64,000 nt of DNA from SIG307 sp964609025 (GTDB taxonomy: Bacteria; Bacillota; Clostridia; Lachnospirales; Lachnospiraceae). The position numbers and the translations under genes were made by a program. The stretch spans positions 1 to 64,000 of the forward strand of contig CAZSQM010000004.1 of assembly GCA_964609025.1 (NCBI GenBank), given 5' to 3'. Positions 25,445 through 33,504 of the stretch are shown here, one piece after another. The stretch's first letter is position 1, and each line of letters begins with the position of its first letter. Below the pieces are notes generated by a model, which saw nothing but the letters and a program-made list of their open reading frames with translations, was not told the DNA's origin and searched no databases.

Positions 25445-26074
25445 TTATTTTGCCTTGCCTTCTTTCTGGCCGTACCAGAGTTTTACATATTCCGCAATAG
25501 CGGGAATCAGCATTTTGATTTCCTTGCCGGAGGTGTTGACGCAAAGATGATAGGATTCCTTCTCTCCCCATTCTTCTTCGGTAAACAACTCGCGATATGC
25601 GGCACGTTCTTTGTCGATTTGCTTCATCTTCTTGAGCATATCGTTCTCGGAAAAATGCTCATTTTCATCCGCGCGTTTCTTGCAACGCTCAAGCTTGGAT
25701 GCCTGATTCGCATATACAAAAATGTTCATTGGATTCATCTCGCGCAGTACCACATCGGCGCAGCGTCCAACTATGACACAATCTTCCTGACCGGCAAGCT
25801 GCTTAATCAGTTTATGTTCTGCACTCAGGATTTGCAGTTTTTGCTGCGCCGCCGGATGAGGTGCCATAAAGCGGTGGGCAATCGTTGTCGGATAAAATAA
25901 CCGAATGTCCTTTTCCGAAACATGCGCAACATAGTTTTTATTGAAACCGTGTTGTTCGGCAACCATATCAATAATTTCGTGGTCATAACACGGGACACCG
26001 AGCGCGTCTGCCAAACGCTTTCCGAGCTCTCGTCCGCCGCTTCCGAATTCTCGGCTGATCGTAATAATTCTCAT
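25445..26074 (-). CDS. Cytidylate-kinase-like protein
   Basis: 209 residues of the cytidylate-kinase-like family (AAA_26). It starts with MRIITISREFGSGGRELGKR, whose GSGGRELGK is the modified P-loop, and has a central CVIVGRCADVVL strand and a later RADENE lid-like region. Many Firmicutes carry this protein next to membrane transporters; it is distinct from the housekeeping cytidylate kinase, and its substrate is not settled. It is coupled to the MATE gene behind it. Another candidate function is a small-molecule kinase or a sensor of nucleotides. Confidence 0.8.
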   Translation of the reverse strand: MRIITISREFGSGGRELGKRLADALGVPCYDHEIIDMVAEQHGFNKNYVAHVSEKDIRLFYPTTIAHRFMAPHPAAQQKLQILSAEHKLIKQLAGQEDCVIVGRCADVVLREMNPMNIFVYANQASKLERCKKRADENEHFSENDMLKKMKQIDKERAAYRELFTEEEWGEKESYHLCVNTSGKEIKMLIPAIAEYVKLWYGQKEGKAK

Positions 26075-26113
26075 AATGATACCCTCCTTTTTCCTTTCGA
26101 TTTCAATCCTGCA

Positions 26114-26191
26114 TCAGATATTTGAGTTTTCTGCTTTACAACGCCGAAAAAATACTTCTGCTTGCAACAGAACATCGGTATCACGGCTCAT
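26114..26191 (-). CDS. Possible 25-residue leader peptide
   Basis: An ATG at 26191 is preceded by a strong GGAGGAGG about 4 nt away and opens a 25-codon frame (MSRDTDVLLQAEVFFRRCKA and five more). It lies between the marR terminator and the cytidylate-kinase-like gene. It could be a translated leader controlling that operon or a chance frame. No family is recognised. Confidence 0.35.
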   Translation of the reverse strand: MSRDTDVLLQAEVFFRRCKAENSNI

Positions 26192-26213
26192 GAAACCTCC
26201 TCCTTTCCGAACA

Positions 26214-26247
26214 TAAAAAGCCCGGTTATCTTTTACAATAACCGGGC
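26214..26247 (-). terminator. Terminator of marR gene
   Basis: GCCCGGTTAT and ATAACCGGGC form a 10-bp stem followed by TTTTT on the minus strand, just downstream of the MarR gene. Confidence 0.88.
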
Positions 26248-26276
26248 GCACCCGACATCTTCCGTTCGACTATCAA

Positions 26277-26753
26277 TCATTGCGATGACCAGTCCTCCGA
26301 TGACATCTGTTCTATTCTGTTCATTTCTTCTTCCAACAATTCAATATGCTTTTGTGTAATTGCCAACAGTTTGCTCCGCTCCTGCCCTTCCAAGCATTCA
26401 AAGGAACGTTCCTCCGCCTGCACAAGAGGGATGATTTTCCGCTTTACAAGAGCTTCACCTGCTTCCGTAAAAAGAACCTGTTTATTCTTCCGGCTTTTTG
26501 GTGCAAGCTCCAGTGTAATAAGTCCCTTTCCCTCCAGAGTTTTCAACGCGGAGTTAATCGTCTGAGGCGCGTAAAACCACGCTTCGCATAAATCCTTTTG
26601 CGTGCAGGGACCGCCATGTTCATACAAAGAGTACAGCACCCAGAAAGCCGCATCGGATAGCCCCGCCTTCTTTGCATAGCAGTGATAGAGGCCATTCATT
26701 TTTTTATGTGCCTGATTAAAGGCCGCCAGCACAAAGACCATCGGTGATTCCAT
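26277..26753 (-). CDS. MarR-family transcriptional regulator
   Basis: 158 residues with the winged-helix fold of MarR: a helix-turn-helix around CTQKDLCEAWFYAPQTINSA (residues 52-71), then the wing LAPKSRKNKQVLFTEAGEAL. GGAGG lies 7 nt before the ATG. It is divergent from the MATE gene at 27040, and its promoter region carries two 14-bp palindromes that are very likely its binding sites. MarR proteins usually repress efflux genes and release DNA when a phenolic drug or metabolite binds. The repressor-exporter arrangement here fits that. Confidence 0.88.
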   Translation of the reverse strand: MESPMVFVLAAFNQAHKKMNGLYHCYAKKAGLSDAAFWVLYSLYEHGGPCTQKDLCEAWFYAPQTINSALKTLEGKGLITLELAPKSRKNKQVLFTEAGEALVKRKIIPLVQAEERSFECLEGQERSKLLAITQKHIELLEEEMNRIEQMSSEDWSSQ

Positions 26754-26770
26754 ATCATGCCTCCCTTTTT

Positions 26771-26817
26771 ATCCGATTTCGGATAATCATTATAATCCGA
26801 AATCGGATAAAAGTCAA
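26771..26817 (-). promoter_or_regulatory. marR promoter with twin palindromic operators
   Basis: TTGACT (26812-26817), a 17-bp spacer and TATAAT (26789-26794) form the promoter. Two nearly identical palindromes, ATCCGAAATCGGAT (26795-26808, filling the spacer) and ATCCGATTTCGGAT (26771-26784, covering the start region), lie 24 bp apart. Binding would block transcription, so the gene is probably autorepressed. Confidence 0.8.
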
Positions 26818-26874
26818 TGGCTTTTTGAAAAAACGCCGCACCGTAAAACAGACGCGAAAAAATAAATTTAATGA

Positions 26875-26904
26875 TTGACAAATCCAATTACATTCCTGTA
26901 TAAT
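26875..26904 (+). promoter_or_regulatory. Promoter of MATE gene 27040
   Basis: TTGACA (26875-26880), an 18-bp spacer and TATAAT (26899-26904). Transcription starts near 26911. Confidence 0.75.
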
Positions 26905-26910
26905 GAAGAG

Positions 26911-27004
26911 GCTTGCTCGGAGGGCAAATCATTCCGCAGAAATGATGAGCTGGATAAGGCAACAGGCTGAAATGCCTGTATGACTTTATTCGGCTCTTTT
27001 TTTT
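26911..27004 (+). promoter_or_regulatory. Structured attenuator leader of MATE gene 27040, class unknown
   Basis: Two folds exclude each other. In one, GCTC (26915-26918) closes on GAGC (26947-26950) around an ATCATT/AATGAT hairpin. In the other, the same GAGC starts a 13-bp stem, 26947-26959 with 26984-26996 (several G-U pairs), enclosing ACAGGC/GCCTGT and followed by eight T. The second is an intrinsic terminator, so the leader looks like a riboswitch or attenuator. AGGGCAAA recalls the c-di-GMP-I aptamer, but the rest of that consensus is missing. Confidence 0.6.
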
Positions 27005-27039
27005 CGGTAAAAATAAAAACGATAATCGGAGGATATCAT

Positions 27040-28395
27040 ATGGATTTTCTTACAAGTAAAATCAAACCTATGTACTTCAAATATCTGGCAGCCGCCTTTG
27101 GCAGCGCGCTGATTTCTTCCATTTACGGCGTGGTTGACATGGCGATGGTAGGACAGTATCAGGGGCCAAACGGCACAGCGGCTTTGGCAGTTGTCAGCCC
27201 CATCTGGAACATCATATACAGCTTAGGATTGCTTATGGGAATCGGAGGCTCCGTACTTTTCAGTACCCTGCGGGGCGAATCCGAGCAAAATCAAAAAAAG
27301 TCAAACGAATATTTCACTGCCGCATTGATCGGCGTTATCATCTTAGCGCTCATTACCTGGTTTGCCGTTATTTTTTTCGATCGCAAACTGCTGCTACTGT
27401 TCGGCGCCGAGGAAACCTTGCTGCCGTTAGCAAGACAATATCTTTTCCCTGTTAAATTTGTTGTGCCGAGTTTCCTGTTTACGCAGTTGATGTCGGCTTT
27501 CTTACGGAACGACGGGAATCCGGGACTTGCCACTAAATCTGTTTTATTTGGCGGGATTTTTAATGTATTCGGCGATTATTTTTTTGTTTTTGTTTTGAAA
27601 ATGGGGATTATGGGGGCCGGACTTGCTACCGCAATGGGTTCCGTGTTCTCGTTATTGATGATGCTGACTCACTTTCGCAGCAAAAAAAATACCCTCAGAC
27701 TGGAAAGACCTACAAGACTGTTTTCTATGCTGAAAGCTATCAGTGTGACCGGCTTTTCCACATTTTTCATTGATGTAGCCATGGGGATTCTGACAATGTT
27801 ATTCAATCGTCAGATTTTGAAGTATCTGGGTACGGAGGCGCTGTCGGTTTACGGCATTATTATCAATATAAGCACCTTTGTTCAATGCTGTGCATACAGT
27901 ATCGGGCAGGCCGCCCAGCCGATGATTTCAACTAACTTCGGCGCAGGTAAAGGAAAACGTATCGGTGAAATTCTGAAATACGCATTGGGAACGGCCGCCG
28001 TATTCGGACTCCTCTGGACTGCGCTTGCCGAATTTGCGCCAAACCTTTTTGTCCGTATTTTTATGACTCCGACCGAGGAGATTCTTGTTATAGCTCCGAA
28101 TATTATCCGCAGTTACGGAATCTCTTTCCTATTACTGCCGCTTAATATTTTCTCCACATATTACTTTCAGGCATTGATGAAACATTCCGCCTCCTTCCTC
28201 GTTTCGGTAGCCAGAGGTGCGTTAATCAGCGGTATCCTGATTTATTTTCTGCCTGCTGTGGCGGGAGCAGATGCAATCTGGTTCGCCATGCCTGTTACAG
28301 AGTTTATTGTGGCGATTGTTGTTGTAACAAAGATGGTCCGTTACACTAAACAGCTGCCTTTGGACGGACAGAACACCTCCCGAAATCAGCCTTAA
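27040..28395 (+). CDS. MATE-family efflux transporter
   Basis: 451 residues with about twelve membrane helices. The N-terminal repeat has VVDMAMVGQYQGPNGTAALA, and a second motif GIFNVFGDYFFVFVLKMGIM lies near residue 175. The ATG at 27040 has GGAGG 7 nt upstream; an earlier in-frame ATG at 26980 lies inside the terminator hairpin and is not used. The gene is divergent from marR and has an attenuator leader, so expression may be controlled at both initiation and elongation. It ends 4 bp inside the convergent histidine kinase gene. The substrate is unknown. Confidence 0.9.
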   Translation: MDFLTSKIKPMYFKYLAAAFGSALISSIYGVVDMAMVGQYQGPNGTAALAVVSPIWNIIYSLGLLMGIGGSVLFSTLRGESEQNQKKSNEYFTAALIGVIILALITWFAVIFFDRKLLLLFGAEETLLPLARQYLFPVKFVVPSFLFTQLMSAFLRNDGNPGLATKSVLFGGIFNVFGDYFFVFVLKMGIMGAGLATAMGSVFSLLMMLTHFRSKKNTLRLERPTRLFSMLKAISVTGFSTFFIDVAMGILTMLFNRQILKYLGTEALSVYGIIINISTFVQCCAYSIGQAAQPMISTNFGAGKGKRIGEILKYALGTAAVFGLLWTALAEFAPNLFVRIFMTPTEEILVIAPNIIRSYGISFLLLPLNIFSTYYFQALMKHSASFLVSVARGALISGILIYFLPAVAGADAIWFAMPVTEFIVAIVVVTKMVRYTKQLPLDGQNTSRNQP

Positions 28396-29885
28396 AATAC
28401 TCCGTTTTCCGGCTCCTCCATCTCCGGGAACGTAAACAAAATCTCGGTTCCCTTTCCGACCTCGCTCTTTATCTCTATCGTGCCGCCGTGCTTTATGGCA
28501 ATCTGCTTTGCGATTGCCAGCCCCAGACCGGAGCCCTTCGCGTTCTGGCGCAACCTTGACTTATAAAACTTCTCGAAAATATACTTCTGGTCTTCCTCGC
28601 TGATACCGATTCCCTCGTCACGGATAGATACAAGAATCTGTTCCTCGCAAGTGACGCGGATGTGTACCACCGAATTTTCCGGCGAAAACTTCACCGCGTT
28701 ATCAAGGATTACCAGAAACATCTGCCGAAGCCGCTCGTAATCTCCGAGCATCATAATTACCGGAAGCTCCGTATATACATCCGCCGTAATATTCTTCTCT
28801 TTGCCGATTGCCCATGCCCTTTTCTTTAAATCCTCAAAAATCTGTACCAGATTCACCGGTTCCTTTTCTACCACAAAATCCGGATTCTGCATTTTGGAAA
28901 GAAGCAGCAAATCGCCTACCAGGCGCTCCATCCCCTGACATTCTCCGAGCATTCTCTCGTAATAGTGCCGTACCTTTTCCGGGTCGGTCACAACGCCGTC
29001 TACCAGACTCTCCGTATACGCACGCACAACGGTAATCGGCGTCCTCAGCTCATGAGATACGTTGGCAAAAAAGTCAAACCGCATCTGGTCAAGGTTTTTG
29101 CGCTCGATCTCGTTTTCCTTCAGCTTGACGGAAAGAAAATCCACGGTCTGCGCCAAATCGCCGATTTCATCGCTCCGCTTCACCTCGGTGGTCACCTCGT
29201 AATTTCCGTCCGCTAACTCTAACGCGGTACGGCGTATTTTCAAAATAGGATTCGAAAGCGTCCGCACATAAAGTAATGCCGTAATAAAGGCTACCGCAAG
29301 CGCAATCGCACCGCTGATGATAATCAGCCGCCAGCTACTGTCAACGACTTCCTTCTGATTCTCTACGCGGGCATTCATCACGATTCCGCCCGCTACTTCA
29401 CCGTTCGCTCCCGAAACCGGCATACCGACGGTAACCATATTGACCTGATGCGCCTCACTGAAGCTGATTCGGGCTACCGGAATATTATGAAACACATTGT
29501 TTACAATATCCATATAGCTTTGCGGAAAAGAGTCCATCAAAGCAATTGATTGCAAATCAAGCGCAAAAGCAGACGGCAAAGGATTCGCCGCGTCGTTATT
29601 GGAAATCACCCAAACCTCCGTCTGCTCGATTTCACCGAGCAAAATCAAATAATCCTGCCAGCCGGCCGCATTTCCGCTTAAGAAATAGCGGGAACAACGC
29701 TCTGACACGCTTTTTGCCTTGGAAATCATCTGCTCTCTGTAACTTTCCATCGTGGTTTTCTCGTAAAGGCGCATATAAACCACACCCAGAATCAACGCAA
29801 ACAGCAGAATAATCGCCGCAAACCCGAAACAGGTCTTCACAAACAACATATTATGAAATTTTCTTTTTCCTATCTGCTTTTCCAT
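28392..29885 (-). CDS. Two-component sensor histidine kinase
   Basis: 497 residues. A first membrane helix (about 14-36), an extracellular sensor of roughly 130 residues and a second helix (LIIISGAIALAVAFITALLY) are followed by a HAMP linker. Then come the HisKA dimer with FFANVSHELRTPIT (phospho-accepting His) and the HATPase with FLVILDNAVKF, DEGIGIS and GSGLGLAIA. All key boxes are present. The start at 29885 has GGGAG 8 nt upstream. It follows its response regulator and is probably PhoR/WalK-like in class. The signal is not visible. Its 3' end overlaps the convergent MATE gene by 4 bp. Confidence 0.88.
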   Translation of the reverse strand: MEKQIGKRKFHNMLFVKTCFGFAAIILLFALILGVVYMRLYEKTTMESYREQMISKAKSVSERCSRYFLSGNAAGWQDYLILLGEIEQTEVWVISNNDAANPLPSAFALDLQSIALMDSFPQSYMDIVNNVFHNIPVARISFSEAHQVNMVTVGMPVSGANGEVAGGIVMNARVENQKEVVDSSWRLIIISGAIALAVAFITALLYVRTLSNPILKIRRTALELADGNYEVTTEVKRSDEIGDLAQTVDFLSVKLKENEIERKNLDQMRFDFFANVSHELRTPITVVRAYTESLVDGVVTDPEKVRHYYERMLGECQGMERLVGDLLLLSKMQNPDFVVEKEPVNLVQIFEDLKKRAWAIGKEKNITADVYTELPVIMMLGDYERLRQMFLVILDNAVKFSPENSVVHIRVTCEEQILVSIRDEGIGISEEDQKYIFEKFYKSRLRQNAKGSGLGLAIAKQIAIKHGGTIEIKSEVGKGTEILFTFPEMEEPENGVF

Positions 29886-29940
29886 CCGGTTCTCCCTACT
29901 GCCGCGGCAGCTCTGCATCCTTTGACCGTCTGCTGTGCCT

Positions 29941-30651
29941 TTACTCTTTGTTATCCGTCAGTTCGAACTTATAGCCGACCCCCCACACGGTTGCAATATC
30001 CCAGCCCGGGTGCTCCGCCTTGTCTAACTTTGCCCGCAGACGCTTTACATGAGAGTCTACCGTTCTGGTATCCCCTATGTAATCATACCCCCAAAGGCTG
30101 TCTAGCAAATTATCTCTCGTAAATACCTTTTTCGGGTTATTGGCAAGCGTCCACATCGTTTCGATTTCTTTCTTCGTCAGAGGGATTCTCTGCCCGCCGA
30201 TGTGTAACGTATACTCGTCCAGATTAATTTCCAGATTTCCTATTTTTAACACATTCTCATTCTTCTCGCTGACTTTTTCCCGGTCCGTCCGGGACATCCG
30301 GCGCAGCACCGCACGCAGTCTTGCCATAACTTCATTCGGAGAAAACGGTTTTACGATATAGTCGTCCGCACCGATATCAAGCCCCATCACCCGCTCAAAA
30401 TCCTCGCCCCGGGCGGTAATCAGAATGACCGGTGCGTCCGAAACCGCACGAATTTTCCGGCAGACCTCGTACCCGTCCTCCTTCGGCATCATAACATCTA
30501 ATAAAACAGCGGCAGGCTCGTACTGCCGGAATAACCGCAATGCTTCCTCCCCGTCGGCTGCAATCAAAGGCTCATATCCCTCTTTTTTCACATAGGCCGC
30601 CAACACATCCGTAATATCCGCATTGTCGTCCGCAATCAAAATGTACTGCAT
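29941..30651 (-). CDS. OmpR/PhoB-family response regulator
   Basis: 236 residues. The receiver domain shows the acid pair DDN at the N-terminus, the phosphorylation Asp in VLLDVMMPKEDG, the Thr in VILITARGED and Lys in DYIVKPFSPNE. The C-terminal winged helix ends TVWGVGYKFEL, typical of the family. The ATG at 30651 has AGGAGG 9 nt upstream. It is cotranscribed with the kinase behind it. A direct repeat with 11-bp period in front of the divergent Ig-like gene is a likely target. Confidence 0.92.
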   Translation of the reverse strand: MQYILIADDNADITDVLAAYVKKEGYEPLIAADGEEALRLFRQYEPAAVLLDVMMPKEDGYEVCRKIRAVSDAPVILITARGEDFERVMGLDIGADDYIVKPFSPNEVMARLRAVLRRMSRTDREKVSEKNENVLKIGNLEINLDEYTLHIGGQRIPLTKKEIETMWTLANNPKKVFTRDNLLDSLWGYDYIGDTRTVDSHVKRLRAKLDKAEHPGWDIATVWGVGYKFELTDNKE

Positions 30652-30795
30652 CAACACTCCTCCTTGCTTCTCTCTGAAACTGTTTCAGGTTCCCGAGTGT
30701 AACCCTTTTTCTGCTTCCATTATACTTTCTTTCGCCCCGTTGCACAAGTCGAATTTCGAAGAATCCCAAGGAAAAATCTTATAAAATTCTTAATA

Positions 30796-30830
30796 TCTGA
30801 CATCATTCTGACAAAAAGTGGTCTTATAAT
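30796..30830 (+). promoter_or_regulatory. PhoB-like direct repeat and -10 box of the Ig-like gene
   Basis: TCTGACA occurs at 30796-30802 and 30807-30813, an 11-bp period as used by PhoB/OmpR regulators. TATAAT follows at 30825-30830. The repeats occupy the -35 region, and no good -35 box is present, which is the layout of an activated promoter. Confidence 0.5.
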
Positions 30831-30885
30831 AAGCGTCAGGATGTGATGCAAGGATTTCCGTAGTTGTTTATTGGAGGTTAATTCC

Positions 30886-31584
30886 ATGAAACAGAAAAGT
30901 TTGCTCAAAGGTATCGTTATCCTTGCCTTTTTACTTTGTGTCAGCTTTCTTCCGTTGTTTGCGAAGCCGGCTATCGCATACGCGAATACGCCGGAACCGA
31001 AGCTGAATGTAACCTCTAAGGACATTGTAAAGGGCAAGAGTTATACCCTTAAGGTTTATAATTTGACAGAAACGCAAACCGTTACCTTTTCGTCCGACGA
31101 CGCAAAGATTGCTTCCGTGGATGAGAACGGAGTCGTAACCGCGCTTTCCGTCGGTACAACGGTGGTTACCGCTACCGTGAAAGACTCCGCTTCTGCCCCT
31201 GTGAAATTACAGTGTAAAATCACCGTGGGACCTCGGGCAATTTATGTCAGACTATCCCGTGAGGAAGTCGACATGGTCGTTGGGCAGCGCGCTCTGATGT
31301 ACTATTTGGTTTATCCGCTGAATACGGTTGAGCTTCCTAAGTTTTCCAGTTCCGCTCCGGAAGTAGCTTCCGTGAGCGCAGGAGGAATCGTAACCGCAAA
31401 AGCCGAAGGCACCGCGTACATATTTGCGCAGATTGACAGCGGTCAATACAGCGCCTGCTGTATCACAGTGACGGCAGAAGGCGATACAGCCGCAGAAGAT
31501 ACATTTGAACCGGACATCGACTTTGCGGATTTTCTGATTAAATTAAACGAAGGCGTTTTAAACGATGCCGAAACAGCACAGTAA
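30886..31584 (+). CDS. Secreted protein with two bacterial Ig-like (BIG2) domains
   Basis: 232 residues. The signal peptide is MKQKSLLKGIVILAFLLCVS plus a region ending near AIAYA. Two BIG2 domains follow: the first about 46-118 (VTFSSDDAKIASVDENGVVTALSVG), the second about 123-200 (KFSSSAPEVASVSAGGIVTAKAEG). The tail is acidic and has no sorting motif or membrane anchor, so the protein is probably released or bound non-covalently. GGAGG lies about 9 nt before the ATG. It is divergent from the two-component system and may be its target. The function of isolated BIG2 proteins is usually adhesion or scaffolding; none is proven here. Confidence 0.8.
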   Translation: MKQKSLLKGIVILAFLLCVSFLPLFAKPAIAYANTPEPKLNVTSKDIVKGKSYTLKVYNLTETQTVTFSSDDAKIASVDENGVVTALSVGTTVVTATVKDSASAPVKLQCKITVGPRAIYVRLSREEVDMVVGQRALMYYLVYPLNTVELPKFSSSAPEVASVSAGGIVTAKAEGTAYIFAQIDSGQYSACCITVTAEGDTAAEDTFEPDIDFADFLIKLNEGVLNDAETAQ

Positions 31585-31601
31585 ATCTTTCACACAAACG
31601 G

Positions 31602-31636
31602 AAAGCGGCCGCGCATTACGCGTAGCCGCTTTTCTT
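31602..31636 (+). terminator. Terminator after the Ig-like gene
   Basis: GCGGC..GCGC and GCGT..GCCGC form a GC-rich stem followed by TTTTCTTT. Confidence 0.75.
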
Positions 31637-31676
31637 TCGCTCAAAAGCAGGGGGAAACTCCCCGTCTGCATAAGTT

Positions 31677-32432
31677 TTATTTTATGACATCGCTCATCTG
31701 ATACATTCCCGCCGGTTTTCCCGCCAGAAACTTTGCCGCCTGCAACGCTCCGTTTCCGAAAATCGCCTTGGAGTATGCGGTGTGCTTAATCTCAATTACC
31801 TCGTCCGTACCGGCGAAAATCACTTCATGCTCGCCGACAATCGTACCGCCCCGTACCGCAGAAATACCGATTTCCTTTTTTCCCCGCGGCTTTCGCTCCT
31901 GCGAACGGTCGTATTTGTATTCGTATTCCTTCTGTAACACTTCGTTCATGGCATCCGCAATGGCTAACGCCGTTCCCGACGGGGCGTCCACCTTACGGTT
32001 ATGGTGCCTCTCGACAATCTCAATGTCAAAGTTCGCGTCCGCAAATACCTTGGCTGCCGCTGCCACAAGCTTTAAGATGGTATTGATTCCCAAGGACATA
32101 TTGGCGGAACGCAGAATCGCAACACGCTTTGACGCCTCGTTTACCTGTGCAAACTGCTCCTCGGACAAACCGGTGGTACAGAACACAATCGGCATTTTTC
32201 TGTCGATTGCCATAGCAAGGCGTTCCGTTAATTTCTGCGGAGAACTGAAGTCAATCATCACATCTGCTTCCACCGTACATTCCGCCGGCGTTGCAAATAC
32301 CGGATAGTCGTAGTGCTGCTCCGTATTAAAATCAATCCCCGCAACAATCTTTACCTGCGTATCTTCTGCTGCCAAATCGGAAATTACGTGCCCCATCTTT
32401 CCGTTGCAGCCGCACATAATAATGCGTATCAT
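31677..32432 (-). CDS. dapB: 4-hydroxy-tetrahydrodipicolinate reductase
   Basis: 251 residues. The NAD(P)H-binding N-terminus is MIRIIMCGCNGKMGHVI, and the substrate loop is IVERHHNRKVDAPSGTALAIA, which holds the catalytic His and Lys of DapB. It reduces the DapA product to tetrahydrodipicolinate, the second committed step toward diaminopimelate and lysine, in the cytoplasm. It lies 66 bp behind dapA in one operon under the lysine riboswitch. Confidence 0.95.
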   Translation of the reverse strand: MIRIIMCGCNGKMGHVISDLAAEDTQVKIVAGIDFNTEQHYDYPVFATPAECTVEADVMIDFSSPQKLTERLAMAIDRKMPIVFCTTGLSEEQFAQVNEASKRVAILRSANMSLGINTILKLVAAAAKVFADANFDIEIVERHHNRKVDAPSGTALAIADAMNEVLQKEYEYKYDRSQERKPRGKKEIGISAVRGGTIVGEHEVIFAGTDEVIEIKHTAYSKAIFGNGALQAAKFLAGKPAGMYQMSDVIK

Positions 32433-32498
32433 CTCATTCCTCCTATTCGTATTCCGCTGTCGGAAACCATGCCCTCCAAAGCACGATGCCGCAGCAGC

Positions 32499-33386
32499 TT
32501 ACTTAATAATTCCTAACTTCCGCATTTCCGCAGCCAGCTTCTCTTTGTGTGCGTCCTCCATCTCGGTAAGCGGCAGACGAAGCGGACCGACTTCCATTCC
32601 CATCAGGTTCAGCGCCGCCTTTACCGGAATCGGGTTGACTTCGCAGAACAAATCGTTCACTAACGGCAGATACTTTAGCTGAAGCTCCAGGCTTCCCGCA
32701 AGGTCGCCCGCAAAGAACTTCGCGCAGATATCATGGGTTTCCTTCGGCGCAACATTCGAAAGTACGGAAATAACACCCTTACCGCCTGCCGACAGCACCG
32801 GAACAATCTGGTCGTCGTTGCCGGAGTACAGGTCGATATCTCCCTGACACAGACACATGGTCTGCATGGTGTGGCTGATGTTTCCGGTAGCGTCCTTCAC
32901 GCCGACAATATTATCTACGTCCTTTACTAACGCCGCTATTGTTTCCGGCAGAAGCGTACAGCCGGTACGGCTCGGTACATTATACAGAATTGCCGGGATG
33001 TTGACTGCCTTTGCCGTGTTGGTAAAGTGTGCCATCAATCCCTTCTGGGTTGCCTTGTTATAGTAAGGAGTAACGAGAAGAAGCCCGTCTGCTCCCGCTT
33101 TCTCTGCTTCGGTTGATAAATAAATCGAAGTTTCCGTACAGTTCGAACCGGTTCCCGCTACTACCGGAATCCGTCCCGCTACCTTTGCAACCGTATAACG
33201 GATGCACTCCAAATGCTCCTCGTGGCTTAACGTGGAAGCCTCTCCCGTCGTTCCGCAGATTACGATTGCATCTGTTCCGCCCGCAATCTGGAACTCCAAA
33301 AGCTCTCCCAATTTGTCATAATTCACTTCTCCGTTCGCTTTCATCGGCGTTACAATCGCAACACCGGCACCGGTAAATAAAGACAT
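32499..33386 (-). CDS. dapA: 4-hydroxy-tetrahydrodipicolinate synthase
   Basis: 295 residues, normal length. The (beta/alpha)8 aldolase shows CGTTGEASTLSHEEH, the active-site Tyr in LLLVTPYYNK and the Schiff-base Lys in IVGVKDATGN (about residue 163). It condenses pyruvate with aspartate semialdehyde, the first committed lysine/peptidoglycan-precursor step. The ATG at 33386 has GGAGGTG about 7 nt upstream; longer readings run through the palindromic leader. A lysine riboswitch with terminator precedes it. Confidence 0.96.
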   Translation of the reverse strand: MSLFTGAGVAIVTPMKANGEVNYDKLGELLEFQIAGGTDAIVICGTTGEASTLSHEEHLECIRYTVAKVAGRIPVVAGTGSNCTETSIYLSTEAEKAGADGLLLVTPYYNKATQKGLMAHFTNTAKAVNIPAILYNVPSRTGCTLLPETIAALVKDVDNIVGVKDATGNISHTMQTMCLCQGDIDLYSGNDDQIVPVLSAGGKGVISVLSNVAPKETHDICAKFFAGDLAGSLELQLKYLPLVNDLFCEVNPIPVKAALNLMGMEVGPLRLPLTEMEDAHKEKLAAEMRKLGIIK

Positions 33387-33420
33387 ACTATGCACCTCCA
33401 AAATTAAAATCCATGTACTT

Positions 33421-33504
33421 TCGTGCAAGGCAAAGCTCGTATAAAATTTTGTCCCGGAAAGCAAGCTTTCCCGACAAAATTTTATACTCGCTTTGCCTGC
33501 ACGA
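33421..33504. repeat. 84-bp near-perfect palindrome between riboswitch and dapA
   Basis: The left arm (TCGTGCAAGGCAAAG, then TATAAAATTTTGTC and GGAAAGC) is mirrored by the right arm with only a few gaps, giving arms of about 40 bp around a 4-nt loop. The core matches the element at 23138-23273. It begins exactly at the T-run of the riboswitch terminator. Confidence 0.85.

Noticed and set aside
26911..26960. c-di-GMP-I (GEMM) riboswitch
   Set aside because: Only AGGGCAAA and a small hairpin match; the second conserved half of the aptamer is absent.
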